Positions 26,464 through 34,365 of a stretch of DNA of 64,000 bases are shown here, piece by piece (within the stretch, counting starts at the first letter, position 1; each line of letters begins with the position of its first letter). The position numbers and the translations under genes are program-made. Source of the DNA: Agreia sp. COWG. GTDB taxonomy: Bacteria; Actinomycetota; Actinomycetes; Actinomycetales; Microbacteriaceae. The notes beneath the pieces were generated by a model, which saw only the letters and a program-made list of their open reading frames with translations, was not told where the DNA came from and ran no database searches. The stretch covers positions 186,001-250,000 of the forward strand of contig NZ_LR882035.1 in the NCBI RefSeq assembly GCF_904528075.1, read 5' to 3'.

Positions 26464-26834
26464 CTGAACACGACCGCCAGGGCGACGAGAACGCCGGCGA
26501 CCACGACGAGGATGCCGATCGGAAGGGAGAGCAGACTCGATGGCAGCGGCTCGTTTCGGCGCAGCGCGCGCTCCGTGGCCGCCCAGCCGAGCCAGCCCTG
26601 CACGGGGGTTGCGCATCCGGCAACGATCAGCACGACGGATGCGGCCAGCCGCAGCCCGGGCTGCAACCCGAGGCCGAGCGCTTCGAGCGCGACCCCCGCC
26701 GCGATGAGCGCCAGGGCCGTGCGGATCCAGGCGAGAAACGTGCGCTCGTTCGCGAGCGAGAAGCGGGGATCGGGTTCGGTGCCCTGGGAGTAGACGCGGG
26801 CGGGAAACCGGCCACGCGCGCGGTCGTTCCTCAC
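26460..26834 (-). CDS. YidH/DUF202 family inner-membrane protein
   Basis: A 124-residue protein with 'RFSLANERTFLAWIRTALALI', the hallmark of YidH, and three membrane helices. The GTG at 26834 overlaps the preceding stop by four bases, and its own stop overlaps the next start by four. The three genes at 26086-27304 are therefore one coupled operon of small membrane proteins. Confidence 0.85.
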   Translation of the reverse strand: MRNDRARGRFPARVYSQGTEPDPRFSLANERTFLAWIRTALALIAAGVALEALGLGLQPGLRLAASVVLIVAGCATPVQGWLGWAATERALRRNEPLPSSLLSLPIGILVVVAGVLVALAVVFR

Positions 26835-27304
26835 GAGATCGCCACCCGCGGTCGCGCTGCCTCGCGCCGCACGGCCCACTTCTCGACCAAGGTTGCGCAG
26901 ACGGCGGCCAGCAGACCAGCGGGAATGACCATCACGGGGAGGAAGGAGGCGATCACGGAATCCCTCGTGATCCCGCCCACGATGAGCGCGGCGACGATGA
27001 CGCCCGCGACCGCTCCGAGCGTGACGCTTGCCACGCGCGAAGTTCTGCCCAAGGGTCGGATGCGGGCGGCGACGAGCAGCGTGACCGTTCCGCCGGCCCC
27101 GGCGCAGGCCGCCACGACCAGGCCGAAGCGGGCGAAGCCCGGGGCGAATCTGAAGAGGTCGTCGACAAAGCCGGGCGAACCCCAGGACGAGCTGCTCGTG
27201 AGCGCCAACCCGATAGCGATCATCGCGCCCGCGAGAGCGCCTAGGGGGAGGGCAGCAGCAAGGCCGAGCAGGTAAGCGTGCGTGAGCGGGCGCCCGAGAC
27301 TCAT
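26831..27304 (-). CDS. Hypothetical four-helix membrane protein
   Basis: A 157-residue protein I do not recognise. It has four hydrophobic stretches ('LLGLAAALPLGALAGAMIAIG', 'FGLVVAACAGAGGTVTLLVA', 'VTLGAVAGVIVAALIVGG', 'VMVIPAGLLAAVCATLV') and a basic C-terminal tail. It is first in the operon with two DUF202 proteins. The DUF808 gene ends nine bases downstream of its start on the other side, on the same strand. Confidence 0.7.
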   Translation of the reverse strand: MSLGRPLTHAYLLGLAAALPLGALAGAMIAIGLALTSSSSWGSPGFVDDLFRFAPGFARFGLVVAACAGAGGTVTLLVAARIRPLGRTSRVASVTLGAVAGVIVAALIVGGITRDSVIASFLPVMVIPAGLLAAVCATLVEKWAVRREAARPRVAIS

Positions 27305-27313
27305 GCTGCGAGC

Positions 27314-28204
27314 CTAAGCCACGACGGTGTGCTCATCTTTGGAACGCAGCCTCGAGATGCCCGTGACGATAGCGACGATGATCATGCCGAGCACGAGTCC
27401 GAAGATGAACGACATCGCCGTGTCGACGACCCAGATGACGACGGGGCCCGCGGCCTCGATCGCACCCGTCACGGCGTGCAGAACATCGGCCGGGCCATGC
27501 CAGAAGGTCTCGGCGAGGTTCGTGATGACGAGGTGCCCACCGACCCACAGCATGGCGACCGTACCCACGACGCTGATCACGCGAAAGACCGCGGGCATCG
27601 ACGCGACGATGCGCGCACCCGTGCGGCGCACCCCACGAGCGGAGTTCTTCATGAGGCGCAGTCCGATGTCGTCGATCTTGACGAGCAGAGCGACCGCGCC
27701 GTACACGAGCGCCGTCATGCCGAGACCGATCACGATCAGGGCGCCGAGCGTCGGCCAGATGCCGAAGTCGGCGTCGAGGCTGGCAAGGGCGATCAGCATG
27801 ATCTCGGTGCTCAGGATGAGGTCGGTGCGAATGGCTCCGAACACGAGCTTCTTCTCGTCACGCGCATCGGTCTCGTCGCTGCCGTGATGAACGCCGAACC
27901 ACTCGGTGACCTTCTCCGCACCCTCGAAGCACAGGTAGGTGCCTCCGACGATGAGCAGGTACGGCAGCACCCAGGGCGCGAAGGCCGTGAGAAGCAGGGC
28001 GATCGGGATGATGATGATGAACTTGTTGAACAGGCTGCCGAGGGCGATCTTCCATACGACGGGCAGTTCGCGCGCCGGAGTCAGCCCCTGAACGTACTGC
28101 GGTGTAACGGCCGCATCATCGATGACGACCCCGGCCGTCTTGGCGCTGGCCTTCAGGGCTGCGGTCAGGATGTCATCGACGACAGCGAGCAGGCCGACTG
28201 ACAT
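27314..28204 (-). CDS. DUF808 (YedI-like) membrane protein
   Basis: A 296-residue protein with the characteristic N-terminus 'MSVGLLAVVDDILTAALKAS' and the motif 'GLTPARELPVVWKIALGSL', followed by 'GGTYLCFEGAEKVTEW'. About eight hydrophobic segments are seen. The ATG at 28204 has AAGGAGA upstream, so the 13 codons before it are not translated. The family's function is unknown. Confidence 0.88.
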   Translation of the reverse strand: MSVGLLAVVDDILTAALKASAKTAGVVIDDAAVTPQYVQGLTPARELPVVWKIALGSLFNKFIIIIPIALLLTAFAPWVLPYLLIVGGTYLCFEGAEKVTEWFGVHHGSDETDARDEKKLVFGAIRTDLILSTEIMLIALASLDADFGIWPTLGALIVIGLGMTALVYGAVALLVKIDDIGLRLMKNSARGVRRTGARIVASMPAVFRVISVVGTVAMLWVGGHLVITNLAETFWHGPADVLHAVTGAIEAAGPVVIWVVDTAMSFIFGLVLGMIIVAIVTGISRLRSKDEHTVVA

Positions 28205-28318
28205 GGGCTTCTCCTTGGGGGTTGGTCTGCCACGAGCAAGCAAGACGGTCTTTACAGTAGCGCCAGGCGATCTGCTCTGAGAGCTCCCACTCGTCGATCG
28301 CTAGAGCTCTGCGTCGCC

Positions 28319-29137
28319 TCAGCTGAGCTCGGCTGCGTGATCCGGCACGTACTTGTACTGCTCTCGAGCCGGGCGCTCGTAGTCGTCGGCCGCCGGCCTC
28401 GGCGGAATCTCGACCTCCTCCGGCATCCGGGGTTCGTAGGGGATCTGCGACAGCAGGTGGCTGATCGCGTTCAGTCGCGCTGCGCGCTTGTCGTCGCTCT
28501 CGATCGTCCACCACGGGGCATCGGCGTGGTCGGTCGCCTCGAACATGGCGTCCTTGGCGCGGGAGTAGTCCTCCCACTTCGTGATCGATACGACGTCGGT
28601 GTCAGAGAGCTTCCAGCGGCGCATCGGGTCATTGAGCCTGGAGTGGAAGCGCTCCTCCTGCACCTCGTCGGAGACCGAGAACCAGTATTTGATCACGATG
28701 ATGCCGTCTTCGACCAGCATGCGCTCGAACGTCGGAACTTGGTGCAGAAAGCGCCGGTACTGCTCGGGCGTGCAGTAGTCCATGACCCGCTCGACGCCGG
28801 CTCGGTTGTACCAGGAGCGATCCATCAGCACGATCTCGCCCGCCGTCGGGAGGTGTTCGATGTAGCGCTGGAAGTACCATTGGCCCTTCTCGCGATCGTT
28901 CGGCGTGGGCAGCGCGACCACCCGGGCCGAGCGGGGGTTGAGGTACTGCACGATGCGCTTGATGGCCCCGCCCTTGCCGGCCGCGTCTCGCCCCTCGAAG
29001 ATCACGACGACCCTGGCTCCCGTCTCGACGACCCACTGCTGCATGCTGACGAGCTGAATCTGCAGGCGCTCCAGTTCTTCTTCGTAGCGGTGCTTCGGCA
29101 TGCGCTTCACGAGCGGCTTGGGCTTCTTATGAGACAT
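28319..29137 (-). CDS. ppk2: Polyphosphate kinase 2
   Basis: A 272-residue single-domain PPK2, which uses polyphosphate to phosphorylate nucleoside di- or monophosphates. Walker A is 'EGRDAAGKGG' (about residue 50), the lid region follows with 'PRSARVVALPTPNDREKGQWYFQRY' in part, and Walker B is 'LMDRSWYNRAGVERVM'. The size and 'DRSWYNRAGVE' fit the class I/short group. It shares strand with the alarmone synthetase upstream, which would link polyphosphate and stringent metabolism, but the genes are separated by gntR and no operon is proven. Confidence 0.92.
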   Translation of the reverse strand: MSHKKPKPLVKRMPKHRYEEELERLQIQLVSMQQWVVETGARVVVIFEGRDAAGKGGAIKRIVQYLNPRSARVVALPTPNDREKGQWYFQRYIEHLPTAGEIVLMDRSWYNRAGVERVMDYCTPEQYRRFLHQVPTFERMLVEDGIIVIKYWFSVSDEVQEERFHSRLNDPMRRWKLSDTDVVSITKWEDYSRAKDAMFEATDHADAPWWTIESDDKRAARLNAISHLLSQIPYEPRMPEEVEIPPRPAADDYERPAREQYKYVPDHAAELS

Positions 29138-29265
29138 GGCAGACAGTCTGCGCCACAGGTCGACACGTCGATCTGGCGGTTGTCGTAGCCGCGGATCTGT
29201 GCGCAGGGGCCGCCTCGGACGTTCGCGGCGGCTGCAGTGCAGAGGATGGCCGGCCGAGTGCCGCG

Positions 29266-29661
29266 CTACCGGCCGAGCGCCGCCGCCACGATCGCGAGGG
29301 CGTCGTCGGCATCGAGGCCGAGCGAACGCGTCTTCGCCGCGAACTCCGTCGCGGCCTGCTGGGCGGCGCGGTGCGCAGCGTCGCCCTGGGGCGAGACGAG
29401 GGTGCCGCCCCGGCCGTGCGTCTCCACGATGCCGTCGGCCTCGAGTTCTTTATAGGCGCGGGCGACCGTGTTCGTCGCCAGCCCGAGTTGCTCCGCGAGG
29501 GCGCGCACGGGCGGCAGCCGGAACCCCGCCGACAGCTCACCCGAGGTGACCAGGGCGAGCACGCGGGCCCGCAGCTGTTCGAACGGGGGAGTGGCGCTCG
29601 CGGCATCCGGTCGCCAGGTACCGGGGAAGGCGGCGCCGCCCGGGGTCGCGACCTCAGGCAT
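29266..29661 (-). CDS. GntR family regulator, YtrA-like
   Basis: A 131-residue protein with the winged helix 'FRLPPVRALAEQLGLATNTVARAYKELEADGIVETHGRGG' (shown in parts: 'LPPVRALAEQLGLATNTVAR', 'ELEADGIVETHGRGG') and only a short C-terminal helical segment, typical of YtrA-type GntR proteins. Its start overlaps the end of the upstream alarmone synthetase gene by eight bases, so both are probably co-expressed. The target is unknown. Confidence 0.85.
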   Translation of the reverse strand: MPEVATPGGAAFPGTWRPDAASATPPFEQLRARVLALVTSGELSAGFRLPPVRALAEQLGLATNTVARAYKELEADGIVETHGRGGTLVSPQGDAAHRAAQQAATEFAAKTRSLGLDADDALAIVAAALGR

Positions 29662-30439
29662 CCGGCCCGCCTGCCTCGACCCGGCGACGAGAGGCGAGTG
29701 AGTCGAGCAGGTCGTCGGGCAGGATGAGCCGGTCGAGATCGCCGAAGGCCACGGTGCCGTCGTCGGTGGTGGAACCGTCGGCGGCCAGCGCGCGCACCTG
29801 GCTGTGCAGGCTCTGCATCGTGACGTCGAGGCGGTTCGCGGTGTCGGCGGCCTCTTTCAGCTCATCGAGCAGCGCGGCCGGAACCTCGCGGTTGTATTTG
29901 TAATAGATCTTGTGCTCGAGGCTGGCCCAGAAATCCATGGCGATGGTGCGGATCTGGATCTCGACGGGAACCTGTTCCACCCTGTCCGACATGAACACCG
30001 GCACCGACACGATGAGGTGCAGGCTCGTGTAGCCGTTCGCCTTGGGAGACGTCACGTAGTCGCGCTCGGCGATCAGCGTCAGGTCGACCTGCCGGGCGAG
30101 CATGTCCCTGATCTTGTCGATGTCGCTCAGAAAGCTGCACGTGATGCGGATTCCCGCGATGTCGTGGATGCGCTCGCGGATGACGTCGGTGTCGAGCTCG
30201 AGGCCCTTGCGGCGCGCCTTCTCGAGGATGGATTCGGGCGACTTGAGCCGCGAATTCACGTGCTCGATCGGGTTGTAGTCGTGCACGTGGTTGAACTCCT
30301 CGCGCAGGATGTTGATCTTCGTCATCACCTCGTCGATGCCGAACTTGTACGACATCATGAAGCGCGTGAACTCCGCCCGCAGCTCCCTGAGCTCGGCTTC
30401 GTCGCGGATACGGGACTGCTTGTCTTCCTGTGCGTGCAC
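29654..30439 (-). CDS. Small alarmone synthetase (GTP pyrophosphokinase, RelA/SpoT-like)
   Basis: A 261-residue protein with only a (p)ppGpp synthetase domain. 'DIAGIRITCSFLSDIDKI', 'RDYVTSPKANGYTSLHL' and 'VPVEIQIRTIAMDFWASLEHKI' are the ATP/GTP-binding and catalytic segments of RelQ/RelP-type enzymes; there is no HD hydrolase or TGS domain. It would raise (p)ppGpp in response to transcriptional induction. GTG at 30439 is used. It lies 18 bases after the Lrp gene on the same strand. Confidence 0.9.
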   Translation of the reverse strand: MHAQEDKQSRIRDEAELRELRAEFTRFMMSYKFGIDEVMTKINILREEFNHVHDYNPIEHVNSRLKSPESILEKARRKGLELDTDVIRERIHDIAGIRITCSFLSDIDKIRDMLARQVDLTLIAERDYVTSPKANGYTSLHLIVSVPVFMSDRVEQVPVEIQIRTIAMDFWASLEHKIYYKYNREVPAALLDELKEAADTANRLDVTMQSLHSQVRALAADGSTTDDGTVAFGDLDRLILPDDLLDSLASRRRVEAGGPDA

Positions 30440-30457
30440 AGCCGAAGTCTGCCAGCC

Positions 30458-30886
30458 CTACCTGCGGATGAGGTTCGAGAGCACGATGGCGCTGCGCGTG
30501 TGGTCGACGTTCGGGGCGATCCGCACCTTCTCGAGGGCGAGCTCGAGGCTCGGGATGTCGCGGCTGCGCATATGCACGATGGCATCGGCACTGCCCGTCA
30601 CGGTTCCCGCATCGACCACCTCGGGAACGCTCGAGAGGATGCGCTTGAGTTCGGCCGGCGCGACAGTGCCGCGGCAGAACAGCTCGACATAGGCCTCGGT
30701 CACGGTGCCGTCGAGCGTCGGGTCGAGCTGAATGGTGAAGCCCCGGATGATGCCGCTGCCCACGAGGCGGTCGATGCGCCGCTTCACCGCCGACGCCGAC
30801 AGGCCGATCACCTGGCCGATGTCTCCATAGCCCGTGCGGGAATTGAGCTTGAGCAGGTCGAGGATCTTGTAGTCGAGTGCGTCCAT
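30458..30886 (-). CDS. Lrp/AsnC family regulator
   Basis: A 142-residue feast/famine regulator. The N-terminal helix-turn-helix 'MDALDYKILDLLKLNSRTGY', 'IGLSASAVKRRIDRLVGSG' is followed by the RAM effector domain ('VTEAYVELFCRGTVAPAELK', 'VTGSADAIVHMRSRDIPSLE'). It is divergent from the dimethylargininase-ornithine aminotransferase pair, which it probably controls in response to an amino acid such as arginine or ornithine. The ATG at 30886 begins the conserved domain; 12 upstream codons in frame are not needed. Confidence 0.9.
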   Translation of the reverse strand: MDALDYKILDLLKLNSRTGYGDIGQVIGLSASAVKRRIDRLVGSGIIRGFTIQLDPTLDGTVTEAYVELFCRGTVAPAELKRILSSVPEVVDAGTVTGSADAIVHMRSRDIPSLELALEKVRIAPNVDHTRSAIVLSNLIRR

Positions 30887-30929
30887 ACCGAGAGAATATG
30901 CGGATTTGTTGCGGCACCCCATCCTCCAC

Positions 30930-30982
30930 GCAAGACTCGAGCGCCGGATGGCTGTCGCGCGGCGAATCGTGCGTGCAAGACT
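30930..30982. promoter_or_regulatory. Candidate Lrp sites: two GCAAGACT boxes
   Basis: GCAAGACT occurs at 30930-30937 and again at 30975-30982, 45 bases apart, inside the 180-base divergent promoter region between the Lrp gene and the arginine-degradation genes. Spaced repeats fit wrapping by an Lrp octamer; this is inference. Confidence 0.4.
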
Positions 30983-31066
30983 GGCGGTAGGCGTGCTCGG
31001 CCGGTCGTTCGGTTTCGAGCCACTGGACTGTGTCCGCCTCCCGTGACAATCCTCGGAGGAATCCCC

Positions 31067-31948
31067 ATGACGTCCACTCTCGACAACTCCACCGGCTCGG
31101 CCGAGGTCTCGCCGGCATCATCGGCACCCGCGCGCGTCGCCACCCCTCGGCACTACCTCATGTGTCGCCCCGACCACTTCACGGTGGCCTATCGCATCAA
31201 CCCGTGGATGGATCCGGCCGTGCCGACCGATACCTCGCTCGCCGTGGCCCAGTGGAACACCCTGTACGAGACCTACCTCTCGCTCGGTCACACCGTGGAG
31301 CTCATCGACCAGATCGAGGGACTGCCCGACATGGTCTACACGGCCAACGGCGGATTCATCATCGACAACGTCGCCTACGGTGCGCTGTTCACGCATCCGG
31401 AACGCCAGCCGGAGGGCCCCGCGTTCATGGAGTGGTTCCGCGAGCACGGCTACGAGGTGGCCGAGCCGAAGAACATCAACGAGGGCGAGGGCGACATCCT
31501 GCTGGTCGGCGACGTGATTCTCGCGGGCACCGGCTTCCGCAGCGCATCGAACGCCCACGAGGAGCTCGGCGAGATCTACGGCCGCGAGGTCGTCACCCTG
31601 AACCTCGTCGACCCCCGCTTCTATCACCTCGACACCGCCATCTCCGTGCTCGATCCGCTGACCGGCGACACCTCGGCCAACATCGCCTACCTGCCGAGCG
31701 CGTTCGACACCGAGAGCCGGCTCGAGCTCGAGAAGCGCTTCCCGGATGCGATCCTCGTCAGCGAGGAAGACGGTGCGATCCTCGGCCTCAACTCCATCTC
31801 CGACGGCTACAACGTGGTGATCGCGAACCGCGCCCTCGGCTTCGAGAAGCAGCTGCGCGAGCGCGGCTACAACCCGATCAAGGTCGATCTCTCCGAGCTG
31901 CTGCTCGGCGGCGGCGGCGTGAAGTGCTGCACGCTGGAACTGCGATGA
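31067..31948 (+). CDS. Dimethylargininase / arginine deiminase-superfamily hydrolase
   Basis: A 293-residue guanidine-modifying enzyme. 'YLMCRPDHF', 'MVYTANGGFII', 'NEGEGDILL', the catalytic His in 'DPRFYHLDTAI' and the C-terminal Cys in 'GGVKCCTLEL' match the DDAH group, which releases citrulline and an amine from (methylated) arginine. It could instead be an arginine dihydrolase-like enzyme yielding ornithine, which would fit the next gene. GGAGGA precedes the ATG at 31067. The N-terminal 25 residues are a Ser/Ala-rich tail. Confidence 0.87.
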   Translation: MTSTLDNSTGSAEVSPASSAPARVATPRHYLMCRPDHFTVAYRINPWMDPAVPTDTSLAVAQWNTLYETYLSLGHTVELIDQIEGLPDMVYTANGGFIIDNVAYGALFTHPERQPEGPAFMEWFREHGYEVAEPKNINEGEGDILLVGDVILAGTGFRSASNAHEELGEIYGREVVTLNLVDPRFYHLDTAISVLDPLTGDTSANIAYLPSAFDTESRLELEKRFPDAILVSEEDGAILGLNSISDGYNVVIANRALGFEKQLRERGYNPIKVDLSELLLGGGGVKCCTLELR

Positions 31949-33192
31949 GCGGCGTGCAGCAGGAGGCGGCGCTCGCTTTGTCGAGCGCCCAGGCGTCAGC
32001 CATCCGGCTCGTCGAGGAGCACGCCGCGCACAACTACCACCCGCTTCAGGTCGTCGTGACCTCGGGTGACGGGGCGTGGGTCACCGACATCGACGGGCGT
32101 CGCTACCTCGACTGCCTCGCCGCGTATTCGGCGGTCAACTTCGGCCATTCCAACCCGGTGCTCATCGAGGCGGCCAAGGCGCAGCTCGATCGCATCACGC
32201 TCACGTCACGGGCGTTCCACTCCGACCGCCTGGGGCCGTTCGTGACCGCGCTCGCCGAGCTCGCCGGCAAAGACATGGTGCTGCCCATGAACACGGGCGC
32301 CGAGGCCGTGGAATCGGGTATCAAGGTGGCGCGCGCCTGGGGCTACCGGGTCAAGGGTGTGGCGCCCGAGAAGGCGAACATCATCGTGATGGACGGCAAC
32401 TTCCACGGCCGCACCATCTCGATCATCAGCTTCAGCGACGACGCCACCGCTCGCGACGACTTCGGTCCGTTCACGCCGGGGTTCTCGAGCGTCGCGTACG
32501 GCGACATCGATGCCGTCGCGAACGCCATCGACGAGAACACGGTCGCCGTGCTGGTCGAGCCCATCCAGGGCGAGGCCGGAATCGTGGTTCCGCCCGCGTC
32601 GTATCTTCCTGCGCTGCGCGAGCTCTGCACCGCGCAGAACGTGCTGATGATCGCCGACGAGATCCAGTCGGGGCTCGGCCGCACCGGGGCGACCTTCGCG
32701 TGCGATCTCGTGGGCGTCGTTCCCGATCTCTACCTGCTGGGCAAGGCGCTCGGCGGCGGCATCGTTCCCGTCTCGGCGGTCGTCGGCAATGCCGATGTGC
32801 TCGGCGTGCTGAACCCCGGGGAGCACGGCTCCACGTTCGGCGGTAATCCGCTCGCCGCGGCGGTCGGCCAGGCCGTCGTCGAGTTGCTCGCCACGGGCGA
32901 GTACCAGCAGCGCGCGGCCGAGCTCGGTGAGCACCTGCACTCCCGCCTGCTGGAGCTCGTCGGCCACGGCGTGCTCGAGGTGCGCGGCGCGGGCCTCTGG
33001 GCGGGCATCGACATCGACCCATCGCTGGCGTCCGGCCGCGCGGTGTGCGAAGCGCTGCTCGAGCGCGGCATCCTGGCGAAGGACACACACGGGTCCACAA
33101 TCCGCCTCGCCCCGCCGATCGTGATCTCGCGAGACGACATCGACTGGGCGGTCGACGAGCTCGCTGCCACGCTGCAGGGCTTCGCCGCGTAG
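31945..33192 (+). CDS. rocD: Ornithine aminotransferase
   Basis: A 415-residue class III PLP aminotransferase. 'NTGAEAVESGIKVARAWGY', 'GNFHGRTISIIS', 'EPIQGEAGIVVP', 'ADEIQSGLGRTG' and the PLP-lysine in 'LLGKALGGGIVPVSAV' are those of ornithine--oxo-acid transaminases. It converts ornithine to glutamate semialdehyde, the substrate of PutA seen at the left end of the window. The ATG overlaps the previous stop by four bases, so the two form one operon under the divergent Lrp regulator. Confidence 0.93.
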   Translation: MSGVQQEAALALSSAQASAIRLVEEHAAHNYHPLQVVVTSGDGAWVTDIDGRRYLDCLAAYSAVNFGHSNPVLIEAAKAQLDRITLTSRAFHSDRLGPFVTALAELAGKDMVLPMNTGAEAVESGIKVARAWGYRVKGVAPEKANIIVMDGNFHGRTISIISFSDDATARDDFGPFTPGFSSVAYGDIDAVANAIDENTVAVLVEPIQGEAGIVVPPASYLPALRELCTAQNVLMIADEIQSGLGRTGATFACDLVGVVPDLYLLGKALGGGIVPVSAVVGNADVLGVLNPGEHGSTFGGNPLAAAVGQAVVELLATGEYQQRAAELGEHLHSRLLELVGHGVLEVRGAGLWAGIDIDPSLASGRAVCEALLERGILAKDTHGSTIRLAPPIVISRDDIDWAVDELAATLQGFAA

Positions 33193-33231
33193 CTGCGGGC
33201 CGCTCGTCTAGGCGAATCAGCGCCGGCTTGC

Positions 33232-33290
33232 GTGCCCGAATGCCCGCGTATGTTCCCACGCGCGGGGCACGTTCAAGGGCGTTCGGGCAC
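33232..33290. repeat. About 59-bp palindromic repeat, family 3 copy A
   Basis: GTGCCCGAATGCCC (33232-33245) and GGGCGTTCGGGCAC (33277-33290) pair at 13 of 14 positions, with an inner CCCGCG/CGCGGG stem. It lies between the convergent rocD and aldo/keto reductase genes. A related copy is at 47712. Confidence 0.8.
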
Positions 33291-33347
33291 AGTCCTGGAC
33301 GCGCAGCCCCGGCGCACTGTCGTTCGGGCCGCTGCGCGCGGGTCGCG

Positions 33348-34313
33348 CTAGCCCCAGGGCCTGGATGACCTGGCGGCCCAGTACTCCTCGGCCGGCTGCG
33401 CCAGCGAGGCGAGGCGTTCCTCGTCGATCGAGGGCACCTTCGCTGCGAGGTTCTGCTTCAGCTGCTTGCGCGTCACGGCACCCGTGAGAACGATGTCGGC
33501 CCACGGGTGCGAGACCGCGGCGCCGATGGCGAGCCCGTCGAGGCGCTGGCCGTCGTCGGCGGCGAGAGCGGCGGCATCCGGCGCGTCGTTCTGGGCGCTC
33601 TTCGAGGTGAGCCTGCCGTTCGCCAGCACCTCTTTGACGACGACCAGCCAGCGGGCGTCGTTCGCAGCGGTGAGGGCCTCGCCGGCGGAGGGCTCGAGCA
33701 GATTCCAGGTGCTCTGCACCGCCGAGAACGGGGAGTCCGTGAGAGCCAGCGCCCGCTCGAGCACGGCGGCCTGCGATGCTCCGCTCGTCGAGAAGCCCAC
33801 GCGGACCCCCTCGGCCGCGAGCTCGCGCAGGCGATCGAGCAGCGCGCCGTCGTCGAGCGCAGGGCTGTCGGGCGTGAGCGAGTGGATGAGGTACACGTCG
33901 GGCTGCGTTCCGAGCGCCAGCGTCGTCTCGCCCCACTGCCGCTCGAACATGGCGAGGGTGTGCTCTTTGCGCTCCTGCACCGGGGCGTCGACTCGCCAGT
34001 CGCCGAGGTACTCGTAGCCCCACTTCGAACCGATGGTCAGTTCGTCGCGATACCCCGGATGCGCGTCGAGCCACGATCCGAGAAACTCCTCTGCGCGGCC
34101 GTACGACCGCGCCGCGTCGATGTACCGGATGCCCAGCCACCACGCCGCATCCAGCACGGCGTGCGCCCGCTCGCGCATCGCATCCACGGTTCGATCCGCC
34201 GCCGCACCGAGGTCGACGTCGCGGCCGGCCGTGATGTAGGCGGGGCGGCCGAGTGCGGCGAGGCCGAGCCCCAGTCGGGAGGCGATGCTGGTCTGTGGCT
34301 CGATCTCGTCCAT
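33348..34313 (-). CDS. Aldo/keto reductase
   Basis: A 321-residue TIM-barrel oxidoreductase. The catalytic Asp and Tyr are in 'RYIDAARSYGRAEEFLGSWL', the Lys in 'TIGSKWGYEYLG' and the His in 'VYLIHSLTPDSP'. The segment 'VGFSTSGASQAAVLERAL' and the C-terminal cofactor region 'VLTGAVTRKQLKQNLAA' follow. It uses NADP(H) as other members; the substrate is unknown. It stands alone between two intergenic hairpin regions. Confidence 0.88.
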   Translation of the reverse strand: MDEIEPQTSIASRLGLGLAALGRPAYITAGRDVDLGAAADRTVDAMRERAHAVLDAAWWLGIRYIDAARSYGRAEEFLGSWLDAHPGYRDELTIGSKWGYEYLGDWRVDAPVQERKEHTLAMFERQWGETTLALGTQPDVYLIHSLTPDSPALDDGALLDRLRELAAEGVRVGFSTSGASQAAVLERALALTDSPFSAVQSTWNLLEPSAGEALTAANDARWLVVVKEVLANGRLTSKSAQNDAPDAAALAADDGQRLDGLAIGAAVSHPWADIVLTGAVTRKQLKQNLAAKVPSIDEERLASLAQPAEEYWAARSSRPWG

Positions 34314-34365
34314 GCTCCGAGCCTACGCGCGCGGGCTCGCGCGGCATCCGCGCCGGGCGCGGCGG

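Noticed and set aside
28280..28310. AGAGCTC/GAGCTCT inverted repeat before the DUF808 gene
   Set aside because: Stem of only seven bases with a long loop and no T-run; too weak to call a terminator.
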